This document shows positions 11,932 to 23,492 of a stretch of 64,000 nt of DNA, one piece after another. The notes under the pieces are model-generated. The model did no database searches. It saw only the letters and a program-made list of their open reading frames with translations, and was not told the DNA's origin. Position 1 is the stretch's first letter; each line of letters opens with the position of its first letter. This DNA comes from Camillea tinctor (Eukaryota; Ascomycota; Sordariomycetes; Xylariales; Xylariaceae). The translations under genes and the position numbers were made by a program. The DNA lies in contig MU394073.1 of the NCBI GenBank assembly GCA_022578605.1, forward strand, positions 310,001 through 374,000. Direction: 5' to 3'.

Positions 11932-13499
11932 CTATCTATTGTCGGCGCTAGCCATGTTCTTGGAGCGGATCTCACCCAGTCGAGAATAGAGCATATACAA
12001 TGCCATTCTGTTACACTCTTCTGTGCCTGTAATCGTCACGAGACGCTCGTTACTGTTGTCTTGGGGCTCGTTGATCTTGATGACACTGCCGCTGATCTGC
12101 CGGATTTCGTTGATCTTGGCGCCACCCTTGCCGATAATGGCTCCAACCATATCGTTGGGAATGTAGATCTGCTGAGTTAGCGGCGTTCCAGCCATACCAC
12201 CACTGTGCATCGGCTGGGCCTGAGGTCCGGTGTGAGGCTGGGGTCCAACTACATGACCGGCATGGTGCGGCTGCATGTGCGGTGTAGCACCATAACCTGC
12301 AGCCTGAGGCGCGTAATGCATCGGCACATTCGGGCCAGGCTGGGGAGTGGCAGCGGCATGCGGATATGGCTGAGCGTAGGGAGCCGGGGGGTATTGCTGC
12401 GATCGGGGGTCCGGTCGTCTTCCGTAGTTCTCACGGTGACCAAAGTTACCTCCAGCGGGCTGCGGGCAATATGGAACTACCTGCATTCCTCCTGGAACTA
12501 CACCAGTGGGACCACCGCTCCGGGTTGCGTAGGCTGAGGCGGCAGGCCCTCCGAAACGTTCGTTGAGCTGCTCGAGCAGTGTACTGCCCACATAGTAAGT
12601 AGCAATATGTACGGCGTCAGCTACGCCCATGACTACCAATGAGCGTTCGCTAGAAAGCGGCAGGCAAGAATCAGAAGCATTGAGACGGGCGCCGGACGCG
12701 TCTTGAATTTCACGAATACGAACACCGCCCTTGCCGATGATGGATCCTATAAGAACATGAGGAATAAGCAGACGCAGAGGGTAAGTCTTGGACTGTGCAC
12801 TCGAGCTCTCGCCAAGAGGTTCGTTGTTAAGCGTCCGAATGATCAATCCGAAGGCCTATAGGAAGTGGTGTCATTGGTTAGAACAAGAACACGAACAAGG
12901 AACAAGGAACCTGAGGAGAGGGTTGGGATAGGCTGGCTTACCTTGGCAACAGCATCAACAACACCACTAACGGTGAGGATACGCTCTACAGCACCTTTCT
13001 GGTAGTCACTTACGGTGCACTTGGCACCTGATTGCTTCCGGATATTGGATACATTCTCACCGCCCTTGCCAATAATGGTGGCAGCCTCAGGGCTAGATAT
13101 CACAGCACGGATGTGGATCCAGGCAGTCTCGTCGACAGAGTTGCCACCGGGGGTCGAAGCAGGCACCGCTGCGGTACCGGTAGCGGCGGCGGTCGAGGCA
13201 ATGGCATTCTTGAATTCGTTGATATCGGGGACGATGGTATCGCCCTGCTCATCCTTTACGTCCGACTTCTCACCGTTGGTCTCACTGGCCTTAGCTGTGC
13301 CGTTAGCTTCAGCAGGAGGAGCTGGCAGGTCGTTGCCATTGCTCTCGGGGATCTCGATCTTATCGTCGTTAGAGTTGTTAATGACCTTGTCGAGGGCAGG
13401 TCGCTTGGCCTCGGGCTGGTCGTTGGTGCGGGAAGGCGAAGAAGCATCCTCCAGAGGGCGCTTGGCCGGGTTGGTCGGTTGAGTAGGTGAGGCAGACAT
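11932..13499 (-). CDS. Three-KH-domain RNA-binding protein (Rnc1/PCBP-like)
   Basis: Two exons, 13499-12942 and 12855-11932, with an 86-nt intron at phase 0; 493 residues. The start is the first ATG of the open frame. Residues 1-125 are disordered with charged, Ala- and Asn-rich sequence, including KR-rich segments (AKRPLED, EAKRPALDK) that could be nuclear signals. Three KH domains follow, at about 126-195, 211-275 and 414-483, each with an intact GXXG loop (IIGKGGENV, IIGKGGVRI, IIGKGGAKI). Between KH2 and KH3 lies a linker rich in Pro, Gln, His and Gly. Such proteins bind C- or U-rich single-stranded RNA; the layout of two KH domains, a long linker and a third KH domain matches poly(C)-binding proteins and fission yeast Rnc1, which stabilises mRNA. 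The intron splits KH1. The upstream region is long and low-complexity, suggesting a long 5' leader. Confidence 0.88.
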
Positions 13500-15112
13500 C
13501 TTGTCCTATATGTATTTCTTTTTGTTTTGGTTTTCTTTTCACTCAAAGTAGAAGCGATATGCCTTCAGAGTCGAAGTTACGATTGAATTTGATTATCGTA
13601 TTTTGTTTGTTTTTTATCTACACCTTGGGGGTTTCCGAAGGAAAACGTGCAGGTGTAGTGGCTCGGGGCGGAAGGTAGCCGGGGGGACACAGCGAAAGTG
13701 ATGGTTCTTGCGTTGTGATCTGAATGTCAGGTCGGACTTGGGACGGTAGGGTCGATGAAGTGACGGTGACGATGACGGTGCCGGTGCCACAGGTTCTAGT
13801 AATGACGGGAATAGGGCAGTGCGATAGACACCTGGGTGGATTTAGACGCTCGTGCAAGCGGGCGGTGATGATTGAGATGATGAGTGATTTGGTGGTTTTT
13901 GACGGTGGTAAAGGACGGCAGATGGATAGATGAAATGGATGGAGATGTGTTGATATGCGAAGGGACGACGAGGTTGATCAAAATGAGAGAAGGTTTTTTT
14001 TTTTTTTTTTTGGTATGTAGTGATCAACGTGACTGATGTGTACGATGGAGAGAGAGAGAGAGGAAATGATGATGAGGATGAGGATGAAGATGAAGATGAT
14101 GGGGAAAAAAGAATGAGGAATGGAACGCAATAGCAGCAGTAGAAGTTAGAGAGGTAAATGATCCTCAAACCTTTGCTCCGTCAAACGGGACGGTAGCGAC
14201 CAAATGCCAGTTTCTCGTTCTTCTCTTCTTCTTTTGTTCCTTACTTCAACTTCTGCTTCCTCTTGTTTCTTTTTTTCTATTTTCCCAGGTTGAAGTTACC
14301 CGTAAGACCTTTTCCCCTTTTCTTCTTATCTGCTTAAAAAAAAGCAGCTTTCCGTCGGTGTGCGGATGAGTCGGGTAGGTTGTCTCGTTACAGGCGCTGC
14401 AAGTGGTCGCGTTGCTGTAAAGGAAGAAAAAAAGAGATGTTGATGGTCAAATCTCTTTTTTTTTTTTGTTGGATGAGCTTCCTGAGGCAGCTTAGTAGTA
14501 ACGCAGGTTGCAGGTTGCGCGTTGCTCCGCTAGAAAAGCTCAATGCACACCTTTGGGTCAATGAAGAGGGAATAAAAAGCGGGGAATCGAGGGAAATTAT
14601 GGGGTAGGTAATAAAAATAGGCTTGGTTGCTTGGGTTGAAAGGGGGGTGATTGATTTAGGTTATTCCACTCCAAAAGACTAATCGCAAATATTTGGAAGA
14701 GGAAATAAGGAAATGGATAATGGAGAAATGGGGAAATGGGGAAGGGGGCGAAGAAAGGGGGGAAGTGCAAGGAGGAAAGAAAAATCGGGAAACAAATATA
14801 TCCGGGGGAAATGTGTGTAGAAAGGTGAAGGATGAAGGGTGAATTGGGGGGAAGAGGGAAGAGGGAAATAAAAGGTGAATGAAGATGGTAATGTTATGTG
14901 CATACGTTGCTATGTGTGTCTCACGGGGAACTTTTGATGCAAAAAGATCTACAAAATTCAGTTTGGGAAGGGGATTGAGATACTATCGGGTGGCCCACTT
15001 TTTGTGGCAATTCGGTTTCGTTTGCTGTCTGTCCTTTCCAATCCAATCCAAATACATATTGTACAATAAGGAAGTGGTCATGCACTTCAGCAGCACTATG
15101 TTTAATACCTAC
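13500..15112. other. Long low-complexity upstream region of the KH gene
   Basis: About 1.6 kb between the KH gene start and the AT island. It contains a T-run at 13994-14010, GATGAG-type repeats near 14070-14100, pyrimidine-rich sequence at 14215-14290, and strongly purine-rich plus-strand sequence at 14690-14880. No supported gene; probably promoter and 5' leader of the minus-strand KH gene. Confidence 0.5.
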
Positions 15113-18100
15113 AAGCTGCTTATTTAATAAAGCGTTTACGGTAAAAAGCAGTTAAGCTTTATATAATTTTTTAAAAAAAATGCTATTAAATCTTTATATT
15201 AATTAATTTAATAAATATACGCAAAATAGCTTAATAAATTTTTAAGCTAATTAGCTACTAAATATTAGCTTATTTAGTGCTTTTTTTTTATTTTAAATTA
15301 TATATTTTACTGTAAATAAAACTATTTATAGCTTATTTTTAAACTTTTAAGCTAATTAATTAAGCTTTAAAAAGTTTAAAAACTATTTAATAAGTTTTTA
15401 TATAAATTAAGTTTTTTTATAATTATTAAAAAAACTTTATAGCTAATTAAAAAAGTTAATTAACTTTTTTTTAATATTTTTTAAGTTTTTTACTATTACT
15501 TTTATTATAGCATATTTTATATAATTATTTAATAATAAATATATTATTTTAAACTTAATAACGCTATATAAGTACTATTGCAATTATAACTATAATAATA
15601 TTTACTTATAAGTATATATGTTAATATTAAATATATATAAAATAAACTAATAACTTAATATATATACGGTACTTATTATTTAAAAGTAATAAACGATTTT
15701 AATAAGTATATTAAATAACGAAATTTATTTATTAAGCTTTATAAAAGTAGTTAGTTATATACGTAAATTTAAAAAGTATATAAAATATTAATATTAACGA
15801 AAAATTTACAATTTTTTTTTATATTACGGCTTAAAATTTATTATTTTATATAATAATTAAAAAATTTAAAAAATATTATATTATTATATTAAATAGCTTT
15901 TATAATATATTAAACTTAATAATTATATTAGTTAAAATTAATATTAAACTAATTTTTTAAACTACTTATTTAAAAATTATAACTAATTTGAAATTTTTTT
16001 TATATTTTATATACTATTTAAATGTTATAAATAAGTTTTATTTTTTAATTAAAGTTATTAGCTAGCAAAATACTTAAATTAACTGTTATAAAAAAATATT
16101 AATTAATATATTAGCCATATATAATTTTAATAAAAAGTTTACATATATTTTAACTAATTAAAAAAAGTTTGTAAATAACTTTAAAATTTTTAATAACGTT
16201 ATAAATTTTAATTAATTAGTAATTTTTAAAAACTATTATATTTTAAAAAATATTAACTTTATTAACGAAAAAAAGTACTTACTTTATATTATAATGTGCA
16301 GTATTATTTGCAAAAGTTTATTAAAGTTAAAATAAAGTTAAAAATTAAAAAAAAGCTATATAATTTTAAGCATTTTAAACTATATAATGTAATTAAAAAA
16401 GCGTTTAAGCAATAAAAAAGTATTTTTTATATTTTTAAGCAATTTTTATTTATATATATTAATACTTAAATTAAAATAATATATATAATAGCAGTAATAT
16501 GCAACTTTTTATTAAATTATAGTAATATAATTAATAATATATTAATTAAAATCGACTTTAATACGCATATAAACAATAAAAATAATTTTATATAGCTAAA
16601 AAAAAAAAATAAAATAGATTTATTAATATTTATTATAAAAAATTAAAAAGCTATTACAATATAAAAAGCATATATAAAGTATATAGTATAAAAAAAGTAT
16701 ATATAAGTAAATATGCAAATATAATAAATTTAAAGTTAAAATAACGTAAATTAGCTAATATAGTTAGCGTTGTAATTAATATTAAATTTTTTAATTTATA
16801 AAATAATTTGCAAAATAATTTATAAATTATTATTATTATAGCTAATTTAATTGCATTTATATTTATAGTTTATATATTAAAATATATATACATTTACGTT
16901 TTTTTTAATACTTATAATATAAAGAAAAGTTTATAAAAATTTGTATATATATTGCTATATATTTAATTTATTATGTATTTTAATTTAAAAAAAAACAAAT
17001 AATAATTAAATTTTTAATAATAATTTAAAAAAGTAATATTAAATATAATAAAACTAATAAAATTTACTTTTATTATTGCAATTTAATTTATTTAATTTTA
17101 TAGCTTAAATAATTAAAAATAAAAACAATACTTTTTAAATTTTAAAGCTTATTAGTACTTTTATTTTTATTAAATTTAGTACTATTATTTTAATACTTAT
17201 TAATAAACTATTGCTTTACTTTATTATTTATTTATAAAACTACTTTTTAAATCGTTATAAAATTTTTTATATAACTTATTTAGCTAATATTATTATTAAA
17301 TTTTATAAGCTATTTATATTAAGCATAATTATTTATTATTAACTATATATAAGCTTATTTAAGCTTTTTTACTTATAAATTTATAATTTTATTATAAGCT
17401 TTTTTGTTAATTTTTTTAAAATAGTATTTATTTAATTTTTTAACGGCTTTTTTATAATTAATTTTATTTTTATTATATATTAACGCTATTATTACGTTAT
17501 TAAAGCTTTTACGAATTATTTTGCTTTTTAATTTACGTAAATTTTATTATTTAAATAATAAAGCGGTTTTTTTACAAAACCGTTTTTATTTATAGCTAAA
17601 TTTTATAAAAAGCTTTTTTATATTAAAAAATTTAAAATTAAATAAATTAAATTTATTTTTTTTTAAAGTAAATATAAAGATAGTAATAAGCTTTTTAAAA
17701 TAAAGATTTTAAGCGTTAAAACTTATAGTTTAAAAGTTAGCTTTTTAAATTTCTTTATAAAAGTTTTAATTTTTAATATATTTATTTTTAAATTTATTAG
17801 CTTTTAAATAGCTTGCTATATAAATATTAATAATAATAAAGTTTTTAAAAATAGTTTTTTTTTTTTATTTTAATTAAAGCTATTAATAGCTAATAAAGCA
17901 TATTAAGTTTATGCTACTTTTTTAATATAGTTATACTTATTTTTAACTTGTTTTTAGTTAATATTAGTTTTAAAATAACATATTAACGTATTTTTAATGT
18001 TAATAAATATTTTTTTTTTAACTTTTTAAACGTAGTTAAAAGCTTATTATTAATTTGCTTTTTAACACTTTTTAATAACGCAGTTTTAAAAATAAAAGTT

Positions 18101-18545
18101 TAATTTTTAAAAGGTTATAAATAAAAAAAAATAAAGGCTTAATTAAATAGCTATGTAAATAATTTATTAAGTAATTACGTTAATATTTAATTATTAAAAA
18201 GGTTTTAAAAATTATAAGCGACTTTTATAATAAAAAATAAATATTGCAAATTAATAAAATATTTATAATAAAATAATAGTTATAGTAATTATAATATTAC
18301 TTATTAATTAATTTAACTATTTAATATATATATAAGTTTATATGCAAAATTAAGCTATATATACGCTAAAACATTATAAACTACATTATAAAATTTATTA
18401 ATAAGTACAAGCCTTAATAACGTAAAAAAGTTAGCAATTAATTTAGCATTATATAATTAAAAGTAGTGTTAAAAGTTAAATATTTAAATAAATAATTTAA
18501 GTTAATAACATAGTTAGCAAAAGCAATTGCTATATAAAGCAGCTT
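15113..18545. repeat. AT-rich island, probable RIP-mutated repeat
   Basis: About 3.4 kb with sharp edges in which lines I counted are 87-90% A+T against roughly 45-50% around it. No open frame reaches 60 codons. In the 600 nt from 15841 to 16440 I found no TC dinucleotide and a single CC; surviving C occurs almost only after a purine (ACT, GCT, GCA, ACG). This C-to-T skew on both strands is what repeat-induced point mutation leaves in a former transposon. The ends carry a 9-nt inverted repeat, AAGCTGCTT at 15113-15121 and its complement at 18537-18545, but I see no target-site duplication. The original element cannot be identified by eye. Confidence 0.8.
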
Positions 18546-19556
18546 TTTTGCTAGGATGACATAGACCTAAGCATAATCCTGCTTTTTTTCCATGACCATC
18601 CCCTAAGAGTATGTACCTAGGTAAGCTCTTATATAGCGGTTATGCCTTTAAAGGGACACGTTATGGCACCGCTGGGACTGCTGGGACTGCTAGTCTACGT
18701 GTACAAGAACCACAATGAGAATAAGTGGATGAGGAATATTTAAAACAATGTTTCTTACACCGATGTGGGAACATATTATTATAGAAGTCAAGAGATATAG
18801 TATCGATCTCTTCCATTGTCAGAGTTGAGATAGGGCTGAGAAGATCATGCAGCAAGTATCGACATTGACCATCTAAGTGAGGTACCTAAAGTAAAACACG
18901 AGAAGCCTTAGACAAACCTGAGGTTGAATACTAAAAGCTAATACGTGATCAATCTATGTTGACATGTATAACATATATACTTCCTAGTATATCGCATTGG
19001 AATAGTTCAAGTTTATACCTTTATATCAGGGCTTAGATGATGATTCTTACTGTACCCCTAATTACATAGTAGCCGCGAGATCTACAAGTTAGGTACGTAC
19101 CAATGCTTAGGCTATGCTTAAAAACACTGTACGATGAGCAAAAACGAGGAGGATGCTTCCACTAAAACACCTCCAATTCCAACCTACATAGTACATACCT
19201 AGGCAGGTACCCAACAAATTATCTTGAAACTGCACTGTGCATTTTATTTGTCTTTATTCCCAAACCCAATCGCAAACCCAAACGCCTCGATGAACATTTC
19301 AACTATACGCTAACGACCCAATACCCACAAAACCTCGTTTTCTTGAATATCACATCTCCTATCTAGTGTATCTTCTTCCTACCCGTCCACCTCGCCACGC
19401 CTTGGCCTCATAGCCGAGTAACCGTGTAGGCAAATTTTGAGCATCTTTGCCCTGCATTCTCTGAAGAGTTCACACGGCTAAATTCCCAGAGAGCTGTGAC
19501 GTTTTCTTAGGACATAACACTAATACTGCGCGTCCGACTTTCCTACTTTGGATAGT
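18546..19556. other. Intergenic between AT island and CENP-K gene
   Basis: Normal composition resumes at 18546. It holds TACCTAGGTA at 18614-18623 and otherwise nothing I can support as a gene. The last 300 nt is the presumptive CENP-K promoter. Confidence 0.5.
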
Positions 19557-20633
19557 ATGGATTCCGATTCTCAGCATGATGATGATCACGACGCGGTTCA
19601 TAGCACCCATCTCCAACAGACTCTACAGGAGCTTCAAGAAAAGGTCAAAGAACATGAGGCTGCATTAAACAAGGTTCGGGGAGTCCTCAGGTTTTCTCCT
19701 TATTGTTATTCAAAAAACGATACTTCAGACGTGCTGATAAATAACTAGCTACGTGCTGCGCCAGCAAAGAGCAGCCAGGCTCAAGCTCTTCCTACAACGG
19801 CCTCGTTGGAGATTATGAAGATAGCCTACGATGAACTAGCATCGCAGCCCCCGTTCTTACCGTTTCCTGATTCCGTGCTGCCGGCTTTGCTAGCCCTTCG
19901 GAAGACTCACCAGACTGTGGAAGAGACGAGAGCTTACTTGGCCTCGCACAGCCAATCCGTAGAGGATACTAAGCGGCGGCTAGAAGTCGAAAAGGCAAAC
20001 CTTACCGACCAGCGTGCGCTCTCCCAGAGTCTGCGCAGCCGGATTCAGTCGCTGCAGGAAAACCTAGAGAGCAGGATGGAGATGGGACCGGAAGACATCG
20101 CGCGGGAACGGATCAATGAGCTTAAGCAAAAGAAAAAGGAGTATGCGCGGGAGACATCTAACTTGCTGAAGTCACTCAGAAAGTTCATTGATGAGCATCT
20201 TGCGGGAATGCTTGCTGCGGAAGAACTCGGGGGCCCCGTCGTAGGCGATATGATGGATGTGGACGGACAGGATCTCACAGGGGGCTTCAGTTCCCAAGGT
20301 CGGCTCAAGAAACCACCGGAGAAATCCGACGATGGTAAACGACAACGCCGTATTGACGAAATATGGGGTGCTCAAGCAGACGATCAGTCAAGGGAAAATA
20401 ACAATAATAGCCGGGACGAGAGTGCAGCTGCGGGTGCAGAGATGCGTAACTTGACGGAAGAGTTACTCAATAGCCTTGCGGAATCTGAAGGTGATAGTTC
20501 GGCAGCATACGTCCAGCTTCGTAGAGAGTCTGCTGCAGCGAGGTTTCTAGTTCGGTCTAAGGTGGCGCAATTCCATCCCAGGGATTCGACTCGGCTACGG
20601 TTGATTGACTTTGGCAAAGAACTTGATGACTGA
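19557..20633 (+). CDS. Kinetochore protein CENP-K-like (Sim4/CCAN complex)
   Basis: Start is the ATG at 19557; exon 1 runs to about 19673, exon 2 from 19749 to 20633; about 333 residues. The acceptor (CTAG) is clear, but the donor is atypical: 19674 (GTTCGG) and 19683 (GTCCTC) are both in frame, so about three residues are uncertain. The protein is a coiled-coil: LQQTLQELQEKVKEHEAAL at the start, then FPDSVLPALLALRKT, a long heptad region, the segment FIDEHLAGMLAAEELGGPVV, the basic motif KRQRRIDEIWG, and a C-terminal ARFLVRSKVAQFHPRD plus LRLIDFG. These blocks match my memory of fungal CENP-K, a subunit of the constitutive centromere network linking CENP-A chromatin to microtubule-binding complexes. 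Identity rests on recalled family motifs; another Sim4 subunit is the main alternative. Confidence 0.7.
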
Positions 20634-21387
20634 TGATGTTAGATATGTCAATATTGACATCCATTGGAATTACATAGCAGTTTTCAACAGCTACATCTAC
20701 ACCATACCTACACTATATCGATGTATCTTGGTATCACATGCAATATTGAAGCTTTACCCCACAGCTCTGAAGAGGTAAGTAAATTGATAGGCTACCGAAT
20801 ATATTTAGGTAACTTAGGTTACTACTGATTAGTCTCCCACTTGAATACATTCTAGACGGTTAGAAGGGTACATTGAAAGTACATTGATGGTACTGTATAA
20901 CAACTTTGCGGGGGACCTTATTGCCCTCCCCTCCCCCCCCTCCTATCCATATGTAGTTTGTATCCTACGTATTCATTCGTACCTGTATAACCTACATACT
21001 TACTCCTACTATTGAGAGATGCTGATTCGCCAATCCCGCATTCTCATTAACGCGTCCCCAACGCGCCTTGCCGCCTCACAACTCCACCGCCTTTACAATT
21101 CAGATCCTGTCAAATCTGTTCACTACGCCCAGCCCACTTTACCAGTCGTTCTCTACCACTCACAGCGGAACAAGACGAGCACTTCAGCCAACGATCTCGG
21201 AACAAGTCAGAAAACCCCAATTCTTCTCTCTCTCTCTTCCGTCCTCTACCTTGCATCTTTTTTTCCCCTCCTCTATCTTTCTGTTCTCTCCCTCCCTCTG
21301 CTTTCTTGTTGTGCAATTGGCTCTCTCTTTCTCTCCTTCTCTACCTCTACTTACTTGTTAACCCTACCCTAACCATTAATTTATATC
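20634..21387. other. CENP-K 3' end and dUTPase upstream region
   Basis: 20634-21018 has no gene. 21019-21205 is an open, ATG-initiated stretch with a presequence-like N-terminus (four Arg, no acidic residue in 28), in the same frame as dUTPase but separated from it by a stop at 21370-21372. 21210-21360 is a strong pyrimidine tract, common just upstream of fungal start sites. See the findings on the possible leader exon. Confidence 0.5.
21050..21055. promoter_or_regulatory. MCB box (ACGCGT) upstream of dUTPase
   Basis: ACGCGT, followed by a related ACGCGC at 21060-21065, lies 333 bp before the dUTPase ATG. ACGCGT is the MluI cell-cycle box bound by the MBF complex in yeasts, driving G1/S expression of DNA-synthesis genes. 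Function here is inferred from motif and gene identity. Confidence 0.5.
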
Positions 21388-22025
21388 ATGACCACAGAAT
21401 CCACCACCGCCGCAACCCCAACCTCTCCTCCCGCCAAAAGAGTCAAGACCGACAACAACAGCACTGACCACAGCACCATGGCCGAGAACAACGAAGCTCC
21501 CGTTGCCGTCCCTAAGCTGGACCAGGCCCCTCCTCTGCTCATCAAGAAGCTCTCGGACAAGGCCCGCCTGCCCACACGCGGGTCCGCCTTCGCCGCCGGC
21601 TACGATCTGTACGCCTCGAAGGAGACCACGATCCCCGCGCGGGGCAAGGCCCTCGTCGACACGGACATTGCCATTGCCGTGCCCGCCGGGACCTGTATGT
21701 TTTCATTCCAAATAAAGATGCAGAAAAAAAAACCCTTAAACTAACATCCTCTTCCTTCTTCACAGACGGTCGTATAGCCCCCCGCTCCGGCCTAGCCTCG
21801 AAGCACTTCATCGACACGGGCGCGGGCGTCATTGACGCCGACTACCGTGGCCAGGTGAAGGTGCTCCTGTTCAACCACGGCGAGGCCGACTTCGCCGTCG
21901 CCGAGGGCGACCGCGTCGCCCAGCTCGTCGTCGAGCGCATCTATACCCCCGACGTGGTCGAGGTGGCCGAGCTCGAGGAGAGCGTGCGCGGTGCTGGCGG
22001 GTTCGGCAGCACGGGTACCAGTTAA
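21388..22025 (+). CDS. dut1: Deoxyuridine triphosphatase (dUTPase)
   Basis: Two exons, 21388-21694 and 21766-22025, with a 71-nt intron (GTATGT...CACAG, branch CTAAC, phase 1); 188 residues. All five trimeric-dUTPase motifs are present in order: AGYDLYAS (1), [10 protein letters not shown] (2, split from exon 1 by the intron), [18 protein letters not shown] (3), [12 protein letters not shown] (4) and the glycine-rich [10 protein letters not shown] (5) that closes over the nucleotide. The enzyme hydrolyses dUTP to dUMP and pyrophosphate, keeping uracil out of DNA and supplying dUMP for thymidylate. About 60 residues of Thr/Ala/Asn-rich sequence with a KRVK patch precede the catalytic core and may act in nuclear import. 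An ATG at 21478 could give a shorter form. Coding GC is clearly higher than in the flanks. An MCB box lies upstream. Confidence 0.95.
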
Positions 22026-23096
22026 ATACTACTAAACCAAAAAATTTTAAACTTGCCTTTTTTTTTCCATGGCAGGTTTATCTGGCGAATCTGGTCTGGG
22101 GTTGGCTCATACCTAGGGTAGAAAGTGGGGAGGGGTTTTGCCTATTGCCTGGAGGAATGGCGGATATATGTGATGACGAGTCTAACGATAGGGTGTATTT
22201 AAAAGGGGAGCGGAATAAATGGCTACAGGAAAATAAAAAACACACACGATGTGATAGATGTGGAATTACGACAGTCATAGCTGGAATCACCATATGACGT
22301 CCGTCCTACAGAACGATATCGGAAGAAAATAAAATAAAAATATATGGACAAGAAGTCCCCAAGAACTGGCTATTCGAACACCAATAGACCGAATGTACGA
22401 GATTCCTACCGCAGTGAACCCTGTCATCCCAAAGCTCGACAAAAGGAAACGGGTCATCATAGAGCAACTAAGATAATCTACCTCAGCTAGATAGTATAGG
22501 AAGAGGTGATATAGTATCTATAAACCACTTGCCTAGCTATATAGTGATCATACGAGTTGGCTCGTCTAAGAAAGATAGAAAGAAGAAAAAGCTATAATAG
22601 AACAAACAAAAAAGTTCAATAATGAAGAAAAATGATGTGATTACACCTATAAAAGAGGTGATACCATCCAGTCATCGCTTACTACCTACCTACCTACATA
22701 TTCTACAGGATCCTCCCCCCTTATGCCTAAACCCTCTAAACTCAACTCTCCAATCTGCCATTCTTCTTGAAACAATCCATATCTCTTTTCCTCTCTCTTT
22801 AATGCTAATGCTAATGCTAATGCTCCTCCTATACTTCTACAAAGTTTTCATGCATATGATGTACCCTACACCCTAGAGGGAAGGGGGAAACCGTGTCAAG
22901 AGAAAGAAAAGAGAGAGAGAAACCGTCCCCATGCTATATCATTCTCCTTCTATTCAAGAATATCCAGAGTATGCGTGCTCAGCATAATTGTGGAGAATAG
23001 AAAAAAGGATAGATGACCGTAACCATGACTACCTAGATAACACATTCTCTCTTCCCCTTTTCTTATCTTCTTCCAACATGATCTTAAATCCACATC
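22026..23096. other. Convergent intergenic region
   Basis: The shared 3' region of dUTPase (plus) and pyridoxal kinase (minus). Contains CTAC repeats near 22684-22698 and GCTAAT repeats at about 22801-22824. No gene supported. Confidence 0.5.
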
Positions 23097-23416
23097 TCAC
23101 ATCCTCTCAGCGCGATACTCAACCGTCGGATCCCTCAGACAGGGCAAGTCCCGCGAGAGCTTGAGCTCGGTGGTGCGGCAGCGGAGGAGGTGCATAGTCT
23201 TATCGTCTAGTTCCGCGTCGGGGGCGATTCCCCTCCTGCGGCGGTGGCGCGCGGCCGCGTCGCGCATCTGCGCGGGCAGGGCCTCCGAGGTGCGGGCCAG
23301 CACCTCGTGCATGCTGGCGAGGACCTTCTCGGCGGCGCGGGCGAGCGGGAGGTCCAGCACGTCGACGTCGTCGGGGCTGAGCCAGGAGGCCGTGTTCTCG
23401 AGCTTCGTACTGCCGC

Positions 23417-23492
<76 letters not shown>

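Noticed and set aside
15113..18545. AT island as a centromere or a mitochondrial DNA insertion
   Set aside because: Far smaller than fungal regional centromeres, and the base-context bias fits C-to-T mutation rather than mitochondrial gene content.
19557..20633. Fta4/CENP-U identity for the kinetochore gene
   Set aside because: The LLALR, MLAAEELGGPVVGD and KRQRRIDEIWG blocks fit recalled fungal CENP-K better than Fta4.
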